From NCBI GenBank assembly GCA_016713535.1, contig JADJOY010000021.1, forward strand, positions 1 through 64,000: a stretch of DNA of 64,000 nt, in the 5' to 3' direction. Shown here piece after piece: positions 39,260 through 48,440 of the stretch. The first letter of the stretch is position 1. Every line of letters begins with the position of its first letter. Source of the stretch: Deltaproteobacteria bacterium (GTDB taxonomy: Bacteria > JADJOY01). The position numbers and the translations under genes are program-made. Below the pieces are notes generated by a model. It did not search any database. It saw only the letters and a program-made list of their open reading frames with translations, and was not told the DNA's origin.

Positions 39260-40240
39260 GTGCGCGCGGCGGCGCTGGTGGGGCTGCTCGGCGCGATGGC
39301 GGCGGCGGGCGAGATCGGCGCGCGCCTCGTCGCGCCGCCCGTGCACCGCGGGCCGCGCGAGCTTCCCGCGAAGATCCGCCTCAACTCGCGCGAGTTCCAC
39401 GACGTGGAGCACGCCGTCGAGAAGCGGCCCGACGTCCGCCGCGTGTTGTGCCTGGGGGACAGCTTCACGTTCGCGCGCGACGTCGCGATCGATCGCAACT
39501 ACTGCGCGTTGCTCGCGCCGCTGGCCGCCGAGGGCGTACCCGGCGCGCGCGTCGAGCCCATCAACTACGCCCACGAGGGCTACTCGACCGCCCACGAGGT
39601 GCGGATGCTCGAGAACAAGGGGGGGCTCGAGCTCGCGCCCGACGTGATCGTGCTCGGCTACGTGCTCAACGACCCCGAGGACGAGTGGCACCCGCTCAAG
39701 CGAGACGCGCTGCGCGAGCCCACCTTGCGCCGCGAGCCGCTCGGCGCCTGGGCGGGGCTCACGCGGGCGAGCGCCCTGGCGCGCCTCGCGTTCGAGCGCC
39801 TCGAGAACACCCGCCGGTATCACGCCCTGGTCGCGTACTACCACCGGCTCCACGCGGACGATCACCCGGGCTGGCAGCAGTGCCGCGACGCCTTCGCGCG
39901 CCTCGGCGAGATCACACGCGAGCGCGGGATACCCGTGCTGGTGGCGATCTTTCCGCTCCTCGATTTCCCGCTCGGCGCTCGCTACCCGTTCGGGGAGCTG
40001 CATGCGCAGGTCGCCGCGCTCGCGCGCGCCAACGGCCTCGCCGCGCTCGATCTGCGGCCCGCGCTCGCGCCCCGCGCGGGTCCGGAGCGGTTGCGGGTGC
40101 CGGGTGTCGATCCGCATCCGAGCACCCAGGCCCACCACCTGGTCGCGCGGGCGATCGCCGACGAGATCGCCCGCCAGGGGTGGCTCGCGGCGCCCCCGTC
40201 GCCGTCGAGCGAGCCGGCGGCGGCGACGCCCGCGCCGTGA
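39260..40240 (+). CDS. SGNH/GDSL-type hydrolase
   Basis: 326 residues from GTG 39260. VLCLGDSFTFARDV is the GDSx nucleophile block. INYAHEGYSTAHEV, LGYVLNDPEDEWHPL (Asn block) and VDPHPSTQAHHLVARAIADEI (Asp-His) complete an SGNH-type active site. The N-terminal hydrophobic stretch may be a signal or anchor, which would place it at the envelope. Family members remove acyl or acetyl groups from polysaccharides or lipids. Its place after the LPS and rel genes fits, but the substrate is unknown. Confidence 0.75.
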   Translation: MRAAALVGLLGAMAAAGEIGARLVAPPVHRGPRELPAKIRLNSREFHDVEHAVEKRPDVRRVLCLGDSFTFARDVAIDRNYCALLAPLAAEGVPGARVEPINYAHEGYSTAHEVRMLENKGGLELAPDVIVLGYVLNDPEDEWHPLKRDALREPTLRREPLGAWAGLTRASALARLAFERLENTRRYHALVAYYHRLHADDHPGWQQCRDAFARLGEITRERGIPVLVAIFPLLDFPLGARYPFGELHAQVAALARANGLAALDLRPALAPRAGPERLRVPGVDPHPSTQAHHLVARAIADEIARQGWLAAPPSPSSEPAAATPAP

Positions 40241-40322
40241 CCCTGGTCGCCTGGGCAGTGGGTCAATATCCTCGCGCGCGCCGAGCCGGGGCGAGTCCGG
40301 GCTCGAGAGGAGCGATCGCTCG

Positions 40323-42011
40323 ATGACGAACGACGACAGTCGATGGATCCTGGGTAGGCGGATCGCTCGCGGCCTGGGTGTGACGGGCGCCGTGATGCTC
40401 GCGAGCGCGCTCGGCTGCGCGTCGCACGCGCCGAGCACCCCCGTCGAGGCCACGAGTGTGCCTACGACCGCCGCGGCGGAGAGCGCGGACGTGCCGGCCG
40501 ATCCGGGGCCGACACCGCCCGATGGCCAGTGGCTGACCGACGACCAGGGCCGCCAGTACTTCGTCGACAAGCTGCCGCGCGCGCAGGGCACCAAGGTCGA
40601 CGCGCACACCGTGCGCACCGTGTGGTCGATTCCGGTCGAGATCACCGGCGAGGACGCCGATTACTGGTACTACAAGGTGTACCGGCCGCCCGAGGAGCCG
40701 GTGCCGGTCACGAATCCCCAGCCGACCGCCGCCAGCCTCGCGGCCATCGAGGACTCGTATCGGGTGGAGCTGCCGGTCGGGAAGCCGATGCCGTTCGTCG
40801 ACTTCGGCCGTGGGTTGCCCAAGAGCGGCCAGTGGCGCGAGGGCTTCGCGATCGCCGACGCGAACGGCGACGGCCACCTCGACCTCGTGCACGGCCCGGC
40901 GCGCAAGTCGTGGGGCGCGCCGGCCATCTTCCTCGGCGACGGCGCCGGAGACTGGAAGCGCTGGAAGGGCCTCTCGTGGCCGGGGCTCGACTACGACTAC
41001 GGCGACGTGGCGGTCGGTGACCTCGATGGCGACGGCCACGCCGACCTCGCGCTCGGCGTTCACCTTCGCGGCCTCATGGTGCTGCTCGGCGATGGCCAGG
41101 GCCACTTCCGCGATGGCGGAAAGGGCCTCGACTTCACGTTGCCGTCGAGCGGCTTCGTCGGCTTCTCGTCGCGGTGTGTGACCCTCGTCGACTGGAACGG
41201 CGACGGTCGCCTCGACCTCCTCGCCCTCGGTGAGGGGCCGCGCATGATGGGAGGTGGGGGCGGGGCCTCGAAGCAGCAGGTCGCGGGCGCCCACGGCGTG
41301 GTGCTCTACCTCAACCTCGGTAACGGCGCGTGGAAGCGCGTCGACCAGGGTACCGACCCGCGCCAGAACTTCGGCGCGGCGCTGGTCCTCGGCGACTTCG
41401 ACGGCGACGGCCGCAACGACTTCGCCGCCGGCACGAGCTTCCTGGGCCGGCGCGACATCGTGAACCTCGCCCAGCCCGACGGCTCGTGGAAGGCGGAGGA
41501 CGTGCCGGCGCTGCGTCGCAACGGGTTCGTGAACGCGCTCGCCGCGGCGGACCTCGACGGCACGGGGAGGTCGGCGCTGGCGGTCGGCTACCTGAGCTTC
41601 GAGGGCGAGGAGTGGCGCACCGGGGTGGACGTGCTGCGGCGTGGCACGGACGGGCTGTGGAGTCGCACGGCGCTGGCCGTCCAGAAGACCAACCGCGGCG
41701 TGCATTCGCTGGCCTTCGGTGACCTCGACGGTGACGGGCGTGCCGACCTGGTGGGCGTGACCGACGACGGCTCGACGTGGGTGTTCCGCGGCACGTCGAG
41801 CGGCGGGTTCGAGCGCGTCGCCGACGCGATCCCGCGCCATCCGGAGCAGTGCCGGGCCGCACACGTCGAGGTGGTGGACCTCGACGGCGACGGCCGCGGC
41901 GAGGTCGTCTCGTCGTTCGCCGACGAGGTCGACCCTGGGCTCGCCGGAGATCGCCGCGAGTGTCCGAGTCAGGGCGGGCTGTACGCGTGGACGCTGGCGG
42001 CAAAGCCGTGA
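40323..42011 (+). CDS. FG-GAP/VCBS-repeat lipoprotein
   Basis: Intact, 562 residues. Signal peptide with lipobox ALGC near residue 32, a Pro/Thr/Ala-rich linker, a small domain (GQWLTDDQGRQYFVDKLP), then at least six FG-GAP/VCBS repeats. Each repeat has a calcium-loop motif, such as IADANGDGHLDLVHG, VGDLDGDGHADLALG, VDWNGDGRLDLLALG and GDFDGDGRNDFAAG. They form a seven-bladed beta-propeller like integrin alpha domains. It is an envelope-attached protein of unknown partner. The 141 bp after it hold the promoter of the next gene. Confidence 0.8.
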   Translation: MTNDDSRWILGRRIARGLGVTGAVMLASALGCASHAPSTPVEATSVPTTAAAESADVPADPGPTPPDGQWLTDDQGRQYFVDKLPRAQGTKVDAHTVRTVWSIPVEITGEDADYWYYKVYRPPEEPVPVTNPQPTAASLAAIEDSYRVELPVGKPMPFVDFGRGLPKSGQWREGFAIADANGDGHLDLVHGPARKSWGAPAIFLGDGAGDWKRWKGLSWPGLDYDYGDVAVGDLDGDGHADLALGVHLRGLMVLLGDGQGHFRDGGKGLDFTLPSSGFVGFSSRCVTLVDWNGDGRLDLLALGEGPRMMGGGGGASKQQVAGAHGVVLYLNLGNGAWKRVDQGTDPRQNFGAALVLGDFDGDGRNDFAAGTSFLGRRDIVNLAQPDGSWKAEDVPALRRNGFVNALAAADLDGTGRSALAVGYLSFEGEEWRTGVDVLRRGTDGLWSRTALAVQKTNRGVHSLAFGDLDGDGRADLVGVTDDGSTWVFRGTSSGGFERVADAIPRHPEQCRAAHVEVVDLDGDGRGEVVSSFADEVDPGLAGDRRECPSQGGLYAWTLAAKP

Positions 42012-42073
42012 CGGGCGGGGGCCTGCTTCCGAGGCTGGAACGCCACGGGCCCGTTTTGTCTCTAAAGTTTTAC

Positions 42074-42102
42074 TTGACCGGTACTTAGCGCCGGCGTAAT
42101 AC
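42074..42102 (+). promoter_or_regulatory. Sigma-70-type promoter for the secreted paralog pair
   Basis: TTGACC (-35) and TAATAC (-10) are separated by exactly 17 bases, 51 bp before the ATG at 42153. GAGGAAAA at about 42138 is the ribosome site. This is the clearest vegetative promoter I found in the window. Confidence 0.7.
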
Positions 42103-42152
42103 CCGAAGTCGTCTGTGATCCCGAACACCGAAGTCGATCGAGGAAAACCTAC

Positions 42153-43427
42153 ATGCGAACCATCCAGAGGCTGTTGGTAGCCCTGTCCGTGGTCGTGCTC
42201 GGGTGGACGGCCACTCCGGCCCACGCCCAGATCTACAATCCTGCGCTGAACGTGGTCGGCCGCTCACCCGGCGCCACGGTGCTCATCCCGTACTTCGAGG
42301 TCAACCTCGCGAAGGCGGACGGGATGACCACGGTGTTCTCGATCAACAACGCCTCGGCCACCGCGGTCCTCGCGCACGTGAACGTGATGACGGACCTCGG
42401 CGTCCTCGCGCTCGGTTTCAACGTCTACCTGACCGGGTACGACGTCCAGACCATCAACATGCGCGACATCATCAACGGGATCATGCCGCAGACCGCGTCG
42501 GCGGGTCAGGATCCGGGGGACAAGATCAGCCCCCACGGGCAGGTGTCCCAGGACATCAACTTCGCGAGCTGTAACGGGATCCTGCCGACTCCGAACCTGC
42601 CGGCGAACTACACGACCCACCTCAAGAACTCGCTGACCGGCAAAGGGACGACCTTCTACGGCGGCAACTGCGTGGGCCTGAACTACGGCGACAGCGTGGC
42701 GCGCGGGTACGTCACCATCGACACCGTCAATGCCTGCGCGCTGCTGGACCCGGCCAATCCCGGCTACGCGGTCTACCTGACCAACCAGAACGTGCTGTGG
42801 TCGGACGCGTACTTCCTCGATACCCGCAACAAGGTCTCGCGGGGCGCGCCGGTGGTCAGCGTCGCTGCGAACAACGCCAACGACCCGCTGGTGTCGACGC
42901 CTGGCAACTACACCTTCTACGGGAAGTACAACGCCTGGACCGCCTCCGACCGTCGCCAGCCCCTCGCGACCAATTTCGCGGCGCGCTACCAGAAGAGCGG
43001 TGCCTTCGGGAAGTCGTCGTCGCTGATCGTGTGGCGTGACCCGAAGGTCGCCGGCGCGCCCTTCACCTGCGGCGGCAGCGGGCCCAACTTCCTGCCGCTG
43101 GCGCAGGAGGAGATCGTCGCCTTCGACGATCAGGAGAACCCGACCGCGATCGGCGGCACGCCGTTCGGCGCGATGGCGCAGCGTGTGGTGGTCGGCAGCG
43201 CGGCGCTCCCGGTGGCGGCGAATTCAGGCTGGTTCTACCTCAACCTCAACACCTCGGTGGCGGCGGCCGGCTCGAACCCGCCGGTGGATCCCGCGGCGGC
43301 GCAGGGTTGGGTGAGCAGCGTGCTCGAAGGCACGGGCGCGAGCGGCTACTCGACGACCTCCCCGGCGGCGGCGCTCGACAGCGCCACCAACACCGTGGGC
43401 TCGCACGACCTCGTGATGTGGCCGTGA
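42153..43427 (+). CDS. Secreted protein of unknown function, paralog A
   Basis: 424 residues with a Sec signal peptide cleaved after PAHA. It shares ordered blocks with the next gene: GATVLIPYFEVNLAK, NVYLTGYDVQT, SQDINFASC, YGDSVARGYVTIDTVNAC, YTFYGKYNAW with RQPLATNFAARYQK, and SSLIVWRDPK. It has few cysteines and no lipobox or sorting tail; the rest is Ser/Thr/Asn-rich, like a secreted beta-protein. I do not recognise a named family. A strong promoter lies upstream and a terminator follows the second gene, so the two form one transcript. Confidence 0.75.
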   Translation: MRTIQRLLVALSVVVLGWTATPAHAQIYNPALNVVGRSPGATVLIPYFEVNLAKADGMTTVFSINNASATAVLAHVNVMTDLGVLALGFNVYLTGYDVQTINMRDIINGIMPQTASAGQDPGDKISPHGQVSQDINFASCNGILPTPNLPANYTTHLKNSLTGKGTTFYGGNCVGLNYGDSVARGYVTIDTVNACALLDPANPGYAVYLTNQNVLWSDAYFLDTRNKVSRGAPVVSVAANNANDPLVSTPGNYTFYGKYNAWTASDRRQPLATNFAARYQKSGAFGKSSSLIVWRDPKVAGAPFTCGGSGPNFLPLAQEEIVAFDDQENPTAIGGTPFGAMAQRVVVGSAALPVAANSGWFYLNLNTSVAAAGSNPPVDPAAAQGWVSSVLEGTGASGYSTTSPAAALDSATNTVGSHDLVMWP

Positions 43428-43488
43428 GGAGCGACGCCTGACGCCCACCTACCACCGACCCACGAGCACCGTACACGAGGGACATCCC

Positions 43489-44811
43489 ATGACCATGAAG
43501 CGAACGGTGATCCTGGCCGCGGCGCTGGTCGCCTTGGCCGTTGCCACGACGCCCGCGCGCGCCGTCGAGTTCAACGCCAGGGCGATCTCGAACCAGCCGG
43601 CCGCGACGTTGCTGCTGCCGTACTTCGAGGCGACGCTGAAGGCGCCCGCCGCGGGTAAGCAGCCCGGCCCGACCACCTACATGACCGTCGTGAACACCTC
43701 GGCGACCGCCGTGCTCGCCAAGGTCACCGTATGGAGCGACCTCGGCGTGGCGGTGCTCGGCATGCACGTCTACCTGACCGGCTACGACTCGCAGACGCTC
43801 GACCTCGGCGAGATCATCCGCACCGGCAAGATGCCGGCCACGGCGTCGGCCGGGCAGGATCCCCAGGACACGATCAGCCCCAAGGGTGAGCGCTCCCAGG
43901 ACATCAACTTCGCGAGCTGCGCGGACAAGCTGCCGTTCACCCAGCTTCCGCCGGACTTCGTCGCACACGTCAAGGCGTCGCTCACCGGTCAGTTCTCGTC
44001 GGTCTTCGGTGGCTGCGCCGGGCGCAACCTCGGTGACAGCCTGGCGCGCGGCTTCGTGACCGTCGACACGATCAACAACTGCACCGACCGCTCGCCGGGT
44101 GACGTGGGTTACTTCGCGGCGGGTGGCACGGGCGACGCCACCAACCAGAACACGCTGGTCGGCGACTACCAGTACGTGAACGCCTCGACCGGCGTCGCCG
44201 AGGGCGACTCGCTGGTGTCGATCCAGGCGAGCGCAACGGATGCCGACACGACGACCGACGGTCACTACACGTTCTACGGGAAGTTCGTGGACTTCTCGGC
44301 GGCGGACAACCGCCAGCCGCTCGCGACCAACTTCGACCTTCGCTACCGCAAGGACGCGACCGTGTTCACCAAGGGCACGAGCGTGATCGCGTGGCGCGAT
44401 CAGAAGATCTGGACGGGTCCGTTCGCGTGCGGCACGACGCCGGGCTGGTACCCGCTCGGTCAGGAGCAGATCGCGATCTTCGACGAGCAGGAGCACCCGG
44501 TGGTGCCGGTGTCCATCCCGGTCGCGCCCCAGCCGCCGACTCCGACCTACGCGCCTTTCCAGGCCGTGGCGAACAAGGTGCTGGTCGGCAGCAGCGCGAT
44601 GCCGACTCCGTACGACTCGGGCTTCATGCAGGCGAACCTGAACACCACCGTGTCCCTGGTGCCGGCGAACACCTGGCCGCCCGCGGACGTGGCGGCGTCG
44701 CAGGGCTGGATCACGACGCTGTTCGAGGGCAAGACGGCGGTGGCGAGCAGCCCGGCCGCCCCGCTCGACAGCGCCGCCGCGGCGAGCCACTCGCTGATCC
44801 CGGTGCCCTGA
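43489..44811 (+). CDS. Secreted protein of unknown function, paralog B
   Basis: 440 residues, tandem paralog of the preceding gene. The signal peptide ends ARAVEFNA. The matching blocks are AATLLLPYFEATLKA, HVYLTGYDSQTLDLGEII, SQDINFASCADKLP, LGDSLARGFVTVDTINNC, HYTFYGKFVDF with RQPLATNFDLRYRK, and TSVIAWRDQKIW. The middle carries an extra segment with an Ala/Gly-rich stretch. Conservation of the order of blocks shows a tandem duplication followed by divergence. The role is unknown; high expression is suggested by the promoter and terminator around the pair. Confidence 0.75.
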   Translation: MTMKRTVILAAALVALAVATTPARAVEFNARAISNQPAATLLLPYFEATLKAPAAGKQPGPTTYMTVVNTSATAVLAKVTVWSDLGVAVLGMHVYLTGYDSQTLDLGEIIRTGKMPATASAGQDPQDTISPKGERSQDINFASCADKLPFTQLPPDFVAHVKASLTGQFSSVFGGCAGRNLGDSLARGFVTVDTINNCTDRSPGDVGYFAAGGTGDATNQNTLVGDYQYVNASTGVAEGDSLVSIQASATDADTTTDGHYTFYGKFVDFSAADNRQPLATNFDLRYRKDATVFTKGTSVIAWRDQKIWTGPFACGTTPGWYPLGQEQIAIFDEQEHPVVPVSIPVAPQPPTPTYAPFQAVANKVLVGSSAMPTPYDSGFMQANLNTTVSLVPANTWPPADVAASQGWITTLFEGKTAVASSPAAPLDSAAAASHSLIPVP

Positions 44812-44834
44812 CCCGTCCCAGTCGTGGTCGACAC

Positions 44835-44874
44835 GAGCCCCCCGGCGTTCTCGCCGGGGGGCTCGATTCGTTTC
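44835..44874 (+). terminator. Strong hairpin terminator after the paralog pair
   Basis: GAGCCCCCCGGC and GCCGGGGGGCTC form a 12-bp stem with a 6-base loop, followed by GATTCGTTTC. It sits 23 bp after the stop of paralog B and fits a Rho-independent terminator with a weak T-tract. Confidence 0.7.
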
Positions 44875-44884
44875 GGGCCGCGTG

Positions 44885-45068
44885 TTAGCCCGGGTTATTC
44901 ATGAAAGTCCGTAGCGAGGCCGCCAAGCGTCGAGCAGCTTGGGGCGAGCGCAGCGTGTTCGGTCCGCAGACGTACCCACAGTACGTCGAGGACCGGAAAT
45001 GCGAGTACGCCCCAAAGTGCCGACGATCGGCGGCCGCAGTAGGACGCTTCATGAATGATCCGGGTTAG
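44885..45068. mobile_element. Palindromic MITE of about 176 bp with terminal inverted repeats
   Basis: The ends are CCCGGGTTATTCATGAA (from 44889) and the near-complement of TTCATGAATGATCCGGG (to 45064), flanked on both sides by TTAG. The inside is also a long imperfect palindrome: GGCCGCCAAGCG pairs with the stretch before 45040, TTGGGGCGAG with CTCGCATTTCC-side sequence, and GACGTAC with GTACGTC near the centre. Terminal repeats, a short flanking duplication and no ORF make a non-autonomous transposable element the best reading. The parent transposase is not in the window. Confidence 0.7.
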
Positions 45069-45079
45069 GTGCGTGACCC

Positions 45080-46289
45080 GTGCGCGTTCTCTTCGTCACA
45101 CCGCGGGTGCCGTTCCCGACGCGGGTCGGGTATCAGGTGCGCGCCGTCGAGCAGCTTCTTCGGCTCGGCCGCTCGCATCGCGTGACGCTGCTCGCGTTCG
45201 AAGAGGCCGACGCGGCGGCGTGCGAGGCGATGCGCGAGCGGCTACGGGTGGAGCGGGTGGTGGCGGCCGACGGAGGAGCGCTCGGGCGAGGCGTCGGCGT
45301 GGCCCGAGCGCTGATCTCGGGCGAGCCGCTCCAGAGTGGGCTCTTCGATACCCGCGGGTTCGCGCGCGTGATCGGCGAGCTCGTCGCCGCGGCGCCGGGC
45401 TTCGACCTCGTCCACGTGCAACTCGCACGGCTCGCCCCCGCCGTGGAGCGCGCGCTGCCGCCGGCGCTGCCGCGGGTCCTCGACCTGATCGACTCGCTGT
45501 CGTTCAACATGCGCCAGCGCGCGGAGCGGGACGCGTGGCTCGTGGGGCGCTTGGCGGCGGAGGAGTCGCGGCGTCTCGGCTCGCTCGAGCAGGCGCTCCT
45601 CGGTCGCTGGGACCACGTCACGGTGGTGACCGAGAGAGACCGGCTCGCGATCGGTGCTCATCCGCGCCTCTCGGTGAATCGCAACGGCGTCGACGGGGAG
45701 CGGTTCTCGCCCGGAGCCGCGCCGCGCGGTGCGGGCTCGGTGATCTTCACGGGGAACCTCGGCTACTTCCCCAACGTGGACGCGGCGTGCTGGCTGCTCG
45801 ACGAGGTGTGGCCGCGGGTACTTCGCGAGCGCCCGGACGCCTTCGTGAGGCTGGTGGGCGCGCGGCCGCACCGCCGGGTCAGGCATGCCGCGCGCCGCTC
45901 GACCCGGGTCGAGCTGGTGGGGCCGGTCGACGATCTCGCGGCGAGTCTGCGGGCCTCCGAGGTGGCGGTGGCGCCGCTTCGCGCCGGCTCGGGCCAGCCG
46001 CCTCAAGGTGCTGGAGGCGCTCGCGTCCGGAACCCCGGTGGTGGCGACGCCGGCGGCGATCGTGGGCCTCGCGGTCGAGGACGGGCAGCACCTGCTCGTC
46101 GCCGGCGAGGCGGACTCGTTCGCGGCGGCGGTGGTGAGGGCGCTGAACGACCGCGAGCTGTGCACACGGCTCTCACGTGCCGGACGAGGACTGGTGGAGC
46201 GTGAGCACGGCTGGGACGCGCCCGTCGCCGCGCTCGACGTGCTGTGGCGGGACGCCGCCGAGCGGCGCCGACGCGGAGGCGAGCGTTGA
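45080..46289 (+). CDS. Glycosyltransferase family 4, surface polysaccharide, one frameshift
   Basis: About 400 residues. The N-terminal domain starts MRVLFVTPRVPFPTRVGYQVRAVE. The acceptor/donor region has SVIFTGNLGYFPNVDAACWLL and ASLRASEVAVAPLRAGSG. The frame changes near 45992 and continues as SRLKVLEALASGTPVVATPAA, the conserved family 4 block with the donor-site Glu. This arrangement matches PEP-CTERM/exopolysaccharide-type glycosyltransferases. It starts 12 bp after the MITE and overlaps the next glycosyltransferase by four bases. Confidence 0.8.
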
Positions 46290-47487
46290 GGTGGCTGTGG
46301 GTCACGACCAAGCCACCCTGGCCACCGGTCGACGGCGGGAGGCTCCTGGTCGAGCGCACCGTGAGCGCGCTCGCCGCGCGCGGTCACCGGCTGACCGTGA
46401 TCGCGGCGGTGACGGAGCGCGACGATCGGCGGACCGGCGAGGACGCCGCTCGCGGCGCGGGGTGCGAGCTGCGGGTCGTGACTTCCCCCGCGCGAAGCTG
46501 GCTCGGCGGGGGGCTCGCGGCGCTCGCGGCGCGCCGCTCGGTCACGTTCACCCGGCACGCGCACCCGGCGCTGGGGGCGCGGTGGGCGCGGCGCTCACGC
46601 GCGACGCGGCCGAGGTCGTGGTGGTCGAGCAGCCGCAGCTCTTCGCGACGGTGAGCGCCGGGGTCGCCGGGCGCGCGCCGGTGGTGGTGCGGGCGCAGAA
46701 CGTCGAGAGCGAGCTCTGGAGCGGGCTCGCCGCGGTGGCCAGCGCGCCGCTCTCGCCGTGGCTCGGCCTGGAAGCGCGACGCGTGCGTGCCGACGAAGCG
46801 GCGACCGTCCGCGCGGCGGCGGCCACGGTCGCGCTCTCGACACGCGATCGTGACGCGCTCGCGGCGCTCGCCGGCCGCGCCGCGCGGGTGGAGTGGATCG
46901 GCCCGCCCTTTCCCGAGGAGCTACCGCCGGGTGAGCGGCGGCTCGCGGGAGATCCTCCGCTCGTTCTGCTGGGCGTCGATGGGTGGCTGCCGAATCGCGA
47001 CGGCGCGCGCTGGTTCCTCGAGCGGGTGTGGCCCGAGGTCGAGGCGCGGTTCCGTGCGGCCGAGCTCCACGTGTTCGGCGGCGCGGGGTCGTTCGGGCGG
47101 GTCGACGAAGGGAGGATCCACTTCCATCCCTCGCCGCGCGAGAGCGCCGAGGCGTTCGCGACCCGCGGGGTACTGGTGGTGCCGCTGCGTGTGGCATCGG
47201 GGGTGCGGATGAAGATCCTCGAGGCGTGGGCGCGCGGGACGCCGGTGATCGCTTCCCGCGCCGCGGCCGCCGGCCTCGCCTGTCGCGCTGGCATCGAGCT
47301 CTTGGTCGCGGACGACGCGAGCGAGATGATCGCCGCGATCGAGGCGCTCGGTGCCGACCACTCACGGCGAGCGGATCTGATCGCCGCAGGACACGCCGTG
47401 CTGCGCAGCCATCACGACGCCGCGCGGATCGCCTGGGCCTGGGAGCAGCTCGGGATCTCGCTCACCGGTTCGGCGCGTCGCGGGTGA
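46286..47487 (+). CDS. Glycosyltransferase family 4, surface polysaccharide, one frameshift
   Basis: About 400 residues from TTG 46286, overlapping the previous stop. LRWLWVTTKPPWPPVDGGRLL opens the N-terminal domain. After a frame change near 46580 come VVVRAQNVESELWSGLA, LLGVDGWLPNRDGARWFLE and RVASGVRMKILEAWARGTPVI, the donor-site block. It has the same fold and likely a related task to the previous gene. The last 26 bases overlap, tail to tail, the family 2 glycosyltransferase on the other strand. Confidence 0.8.
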
Positions 47488-48430
47488 CGTCGAATCCGGT
47501 GAGCGCGGCGATCGCGGCGCCGTGCGCCGCGCGATCGCGACGGTCGCGCGGCAGGGCCCCGAGCGCGGTGAGCGCCACCCGCAGCCACGCGCCCGCCAAG
47601 AGCGCGTGACGGGCCGCGTGGCCGAAACGCGGCCCGCGCGCCCGGTGCGCCCACCGCACCAGGTCGGTCCAGAGCAGCGCCCGCTGGGCGCGGTCGGCCG
47701 AGCTCTCGGGGAGCGCGCCGATCGTCGCGCCGAGGTGATGCACGACCCGCGCGCCCCGCACCAGCGCCACACTCCAGCCGGCGCGGCGCACGCGGACGCA
47801 CAGGTCGAGGTCCTGGGCGTAGAGCGCGAAGCGCGTGTCGAGCGGCCCGACCGCTTCCCAGGCGCTGCGGCGGACCACGATCGCCGCCCCTGGCACCCAG
47901 CCCACGGGCTGGACCTCGGGGCCCGCGCCGTCGCGGCGGCGCCACCGCCGGTAGGCCGCGAGCCTGTGCGCCAGCGTCGCGAGGCCCGAGCTCAGCACGA
48001 AGAGCCACGCCAGCGAGGGCTCGCTGCCAGCCGACCACTGGTCCTCGCCGTTCGGATACACGAGCGCCGCGCCCGCGACGCCGAGCGCGGCGTCACGGTC
48101 GAGGGCGGCGACGAGCCGCGCGAGGGCGTCGGGCGCGACCTCGGTGTCGCTGTTGAGCAGCGCCAGGTCGCGGCCGGTCGCGCTCGCCACGCCGGTGTTC
48201 ACCGCGACGGTGAAGCCGCACCCCGGATCGAGGCGGACCAGCTTCACGTGAGGATGAGCCGCAGCGATGGCGTCGAAGCTGCCGTCGCGGCTGCCGTCGT
48301 CGACGACCACGATCTCGAGCGACCCGAGACCCAGGCTGGCGTCCAGCGCGCGCAGGCACGCGAGGGTGAGCTCGCGGGCGTCGTGTGTCGGCACGATCAC
48401 CGAGAGCCGTGGTCGGCCAGCGTCCCTCAC
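47462..48430 (-). CDS. Glycosyltransferase family 2
   Basis: Intact, 322 residues. RLSVIVPTHDARELTLACL opens the GT-A fold, IVVVDDGSRDGS is the nucleotide site, LLNSDTEVAPDAL gives the metal-binding acidic motif and LYAQDLDLCVRVRRAG the catalytic ED-like region. The C-terminal 60 residues are variable and basic. It probably adds a sugar during O-antigen or exopolysaccharide assembly. It is the last gene of a reverse-strand set with the sugar-phosphate transferase and ligase. Confidence 0.85.
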   Translation of the reverse strand: MRDAGRPRLSVIVPTHDARELTLACLRALDASLGLGSLEIVVVDDGSRDGSFDAIAAAHPHVKLVRLDPGCGFTVAVNTGVASATGRDLALLNSDTEVAPDALARLVAALDRDAALGVAGAALVYPNGEDQWSAGSEPSLAWLFVLSSGLATLAHRLAAYRRWRRRDGAGPEVQPVGWVPGAAIVVRRSAWEAVGPLDTRFALYAQDLDLCVRVRRAGWSVALVRGARVVHHLGATIGALPESSADRAQRALLWTDLVRWAHRARGPRFGHAARHALLAGAWLRVALTALGALPRDRRDRAAHGAAIAALTGFDVTRDAPNR

Positions 48431-48440
48431 CGCACGCCGC

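Noticed and set aside
42040-42072. Terminator after the FG-GAP gene (ACGGGCCCGT followed by TTTGT)
   Set aside because: The palindrome has no loop and would give only a 3-4 bp stem as a hairpin. Too weak to annotate.
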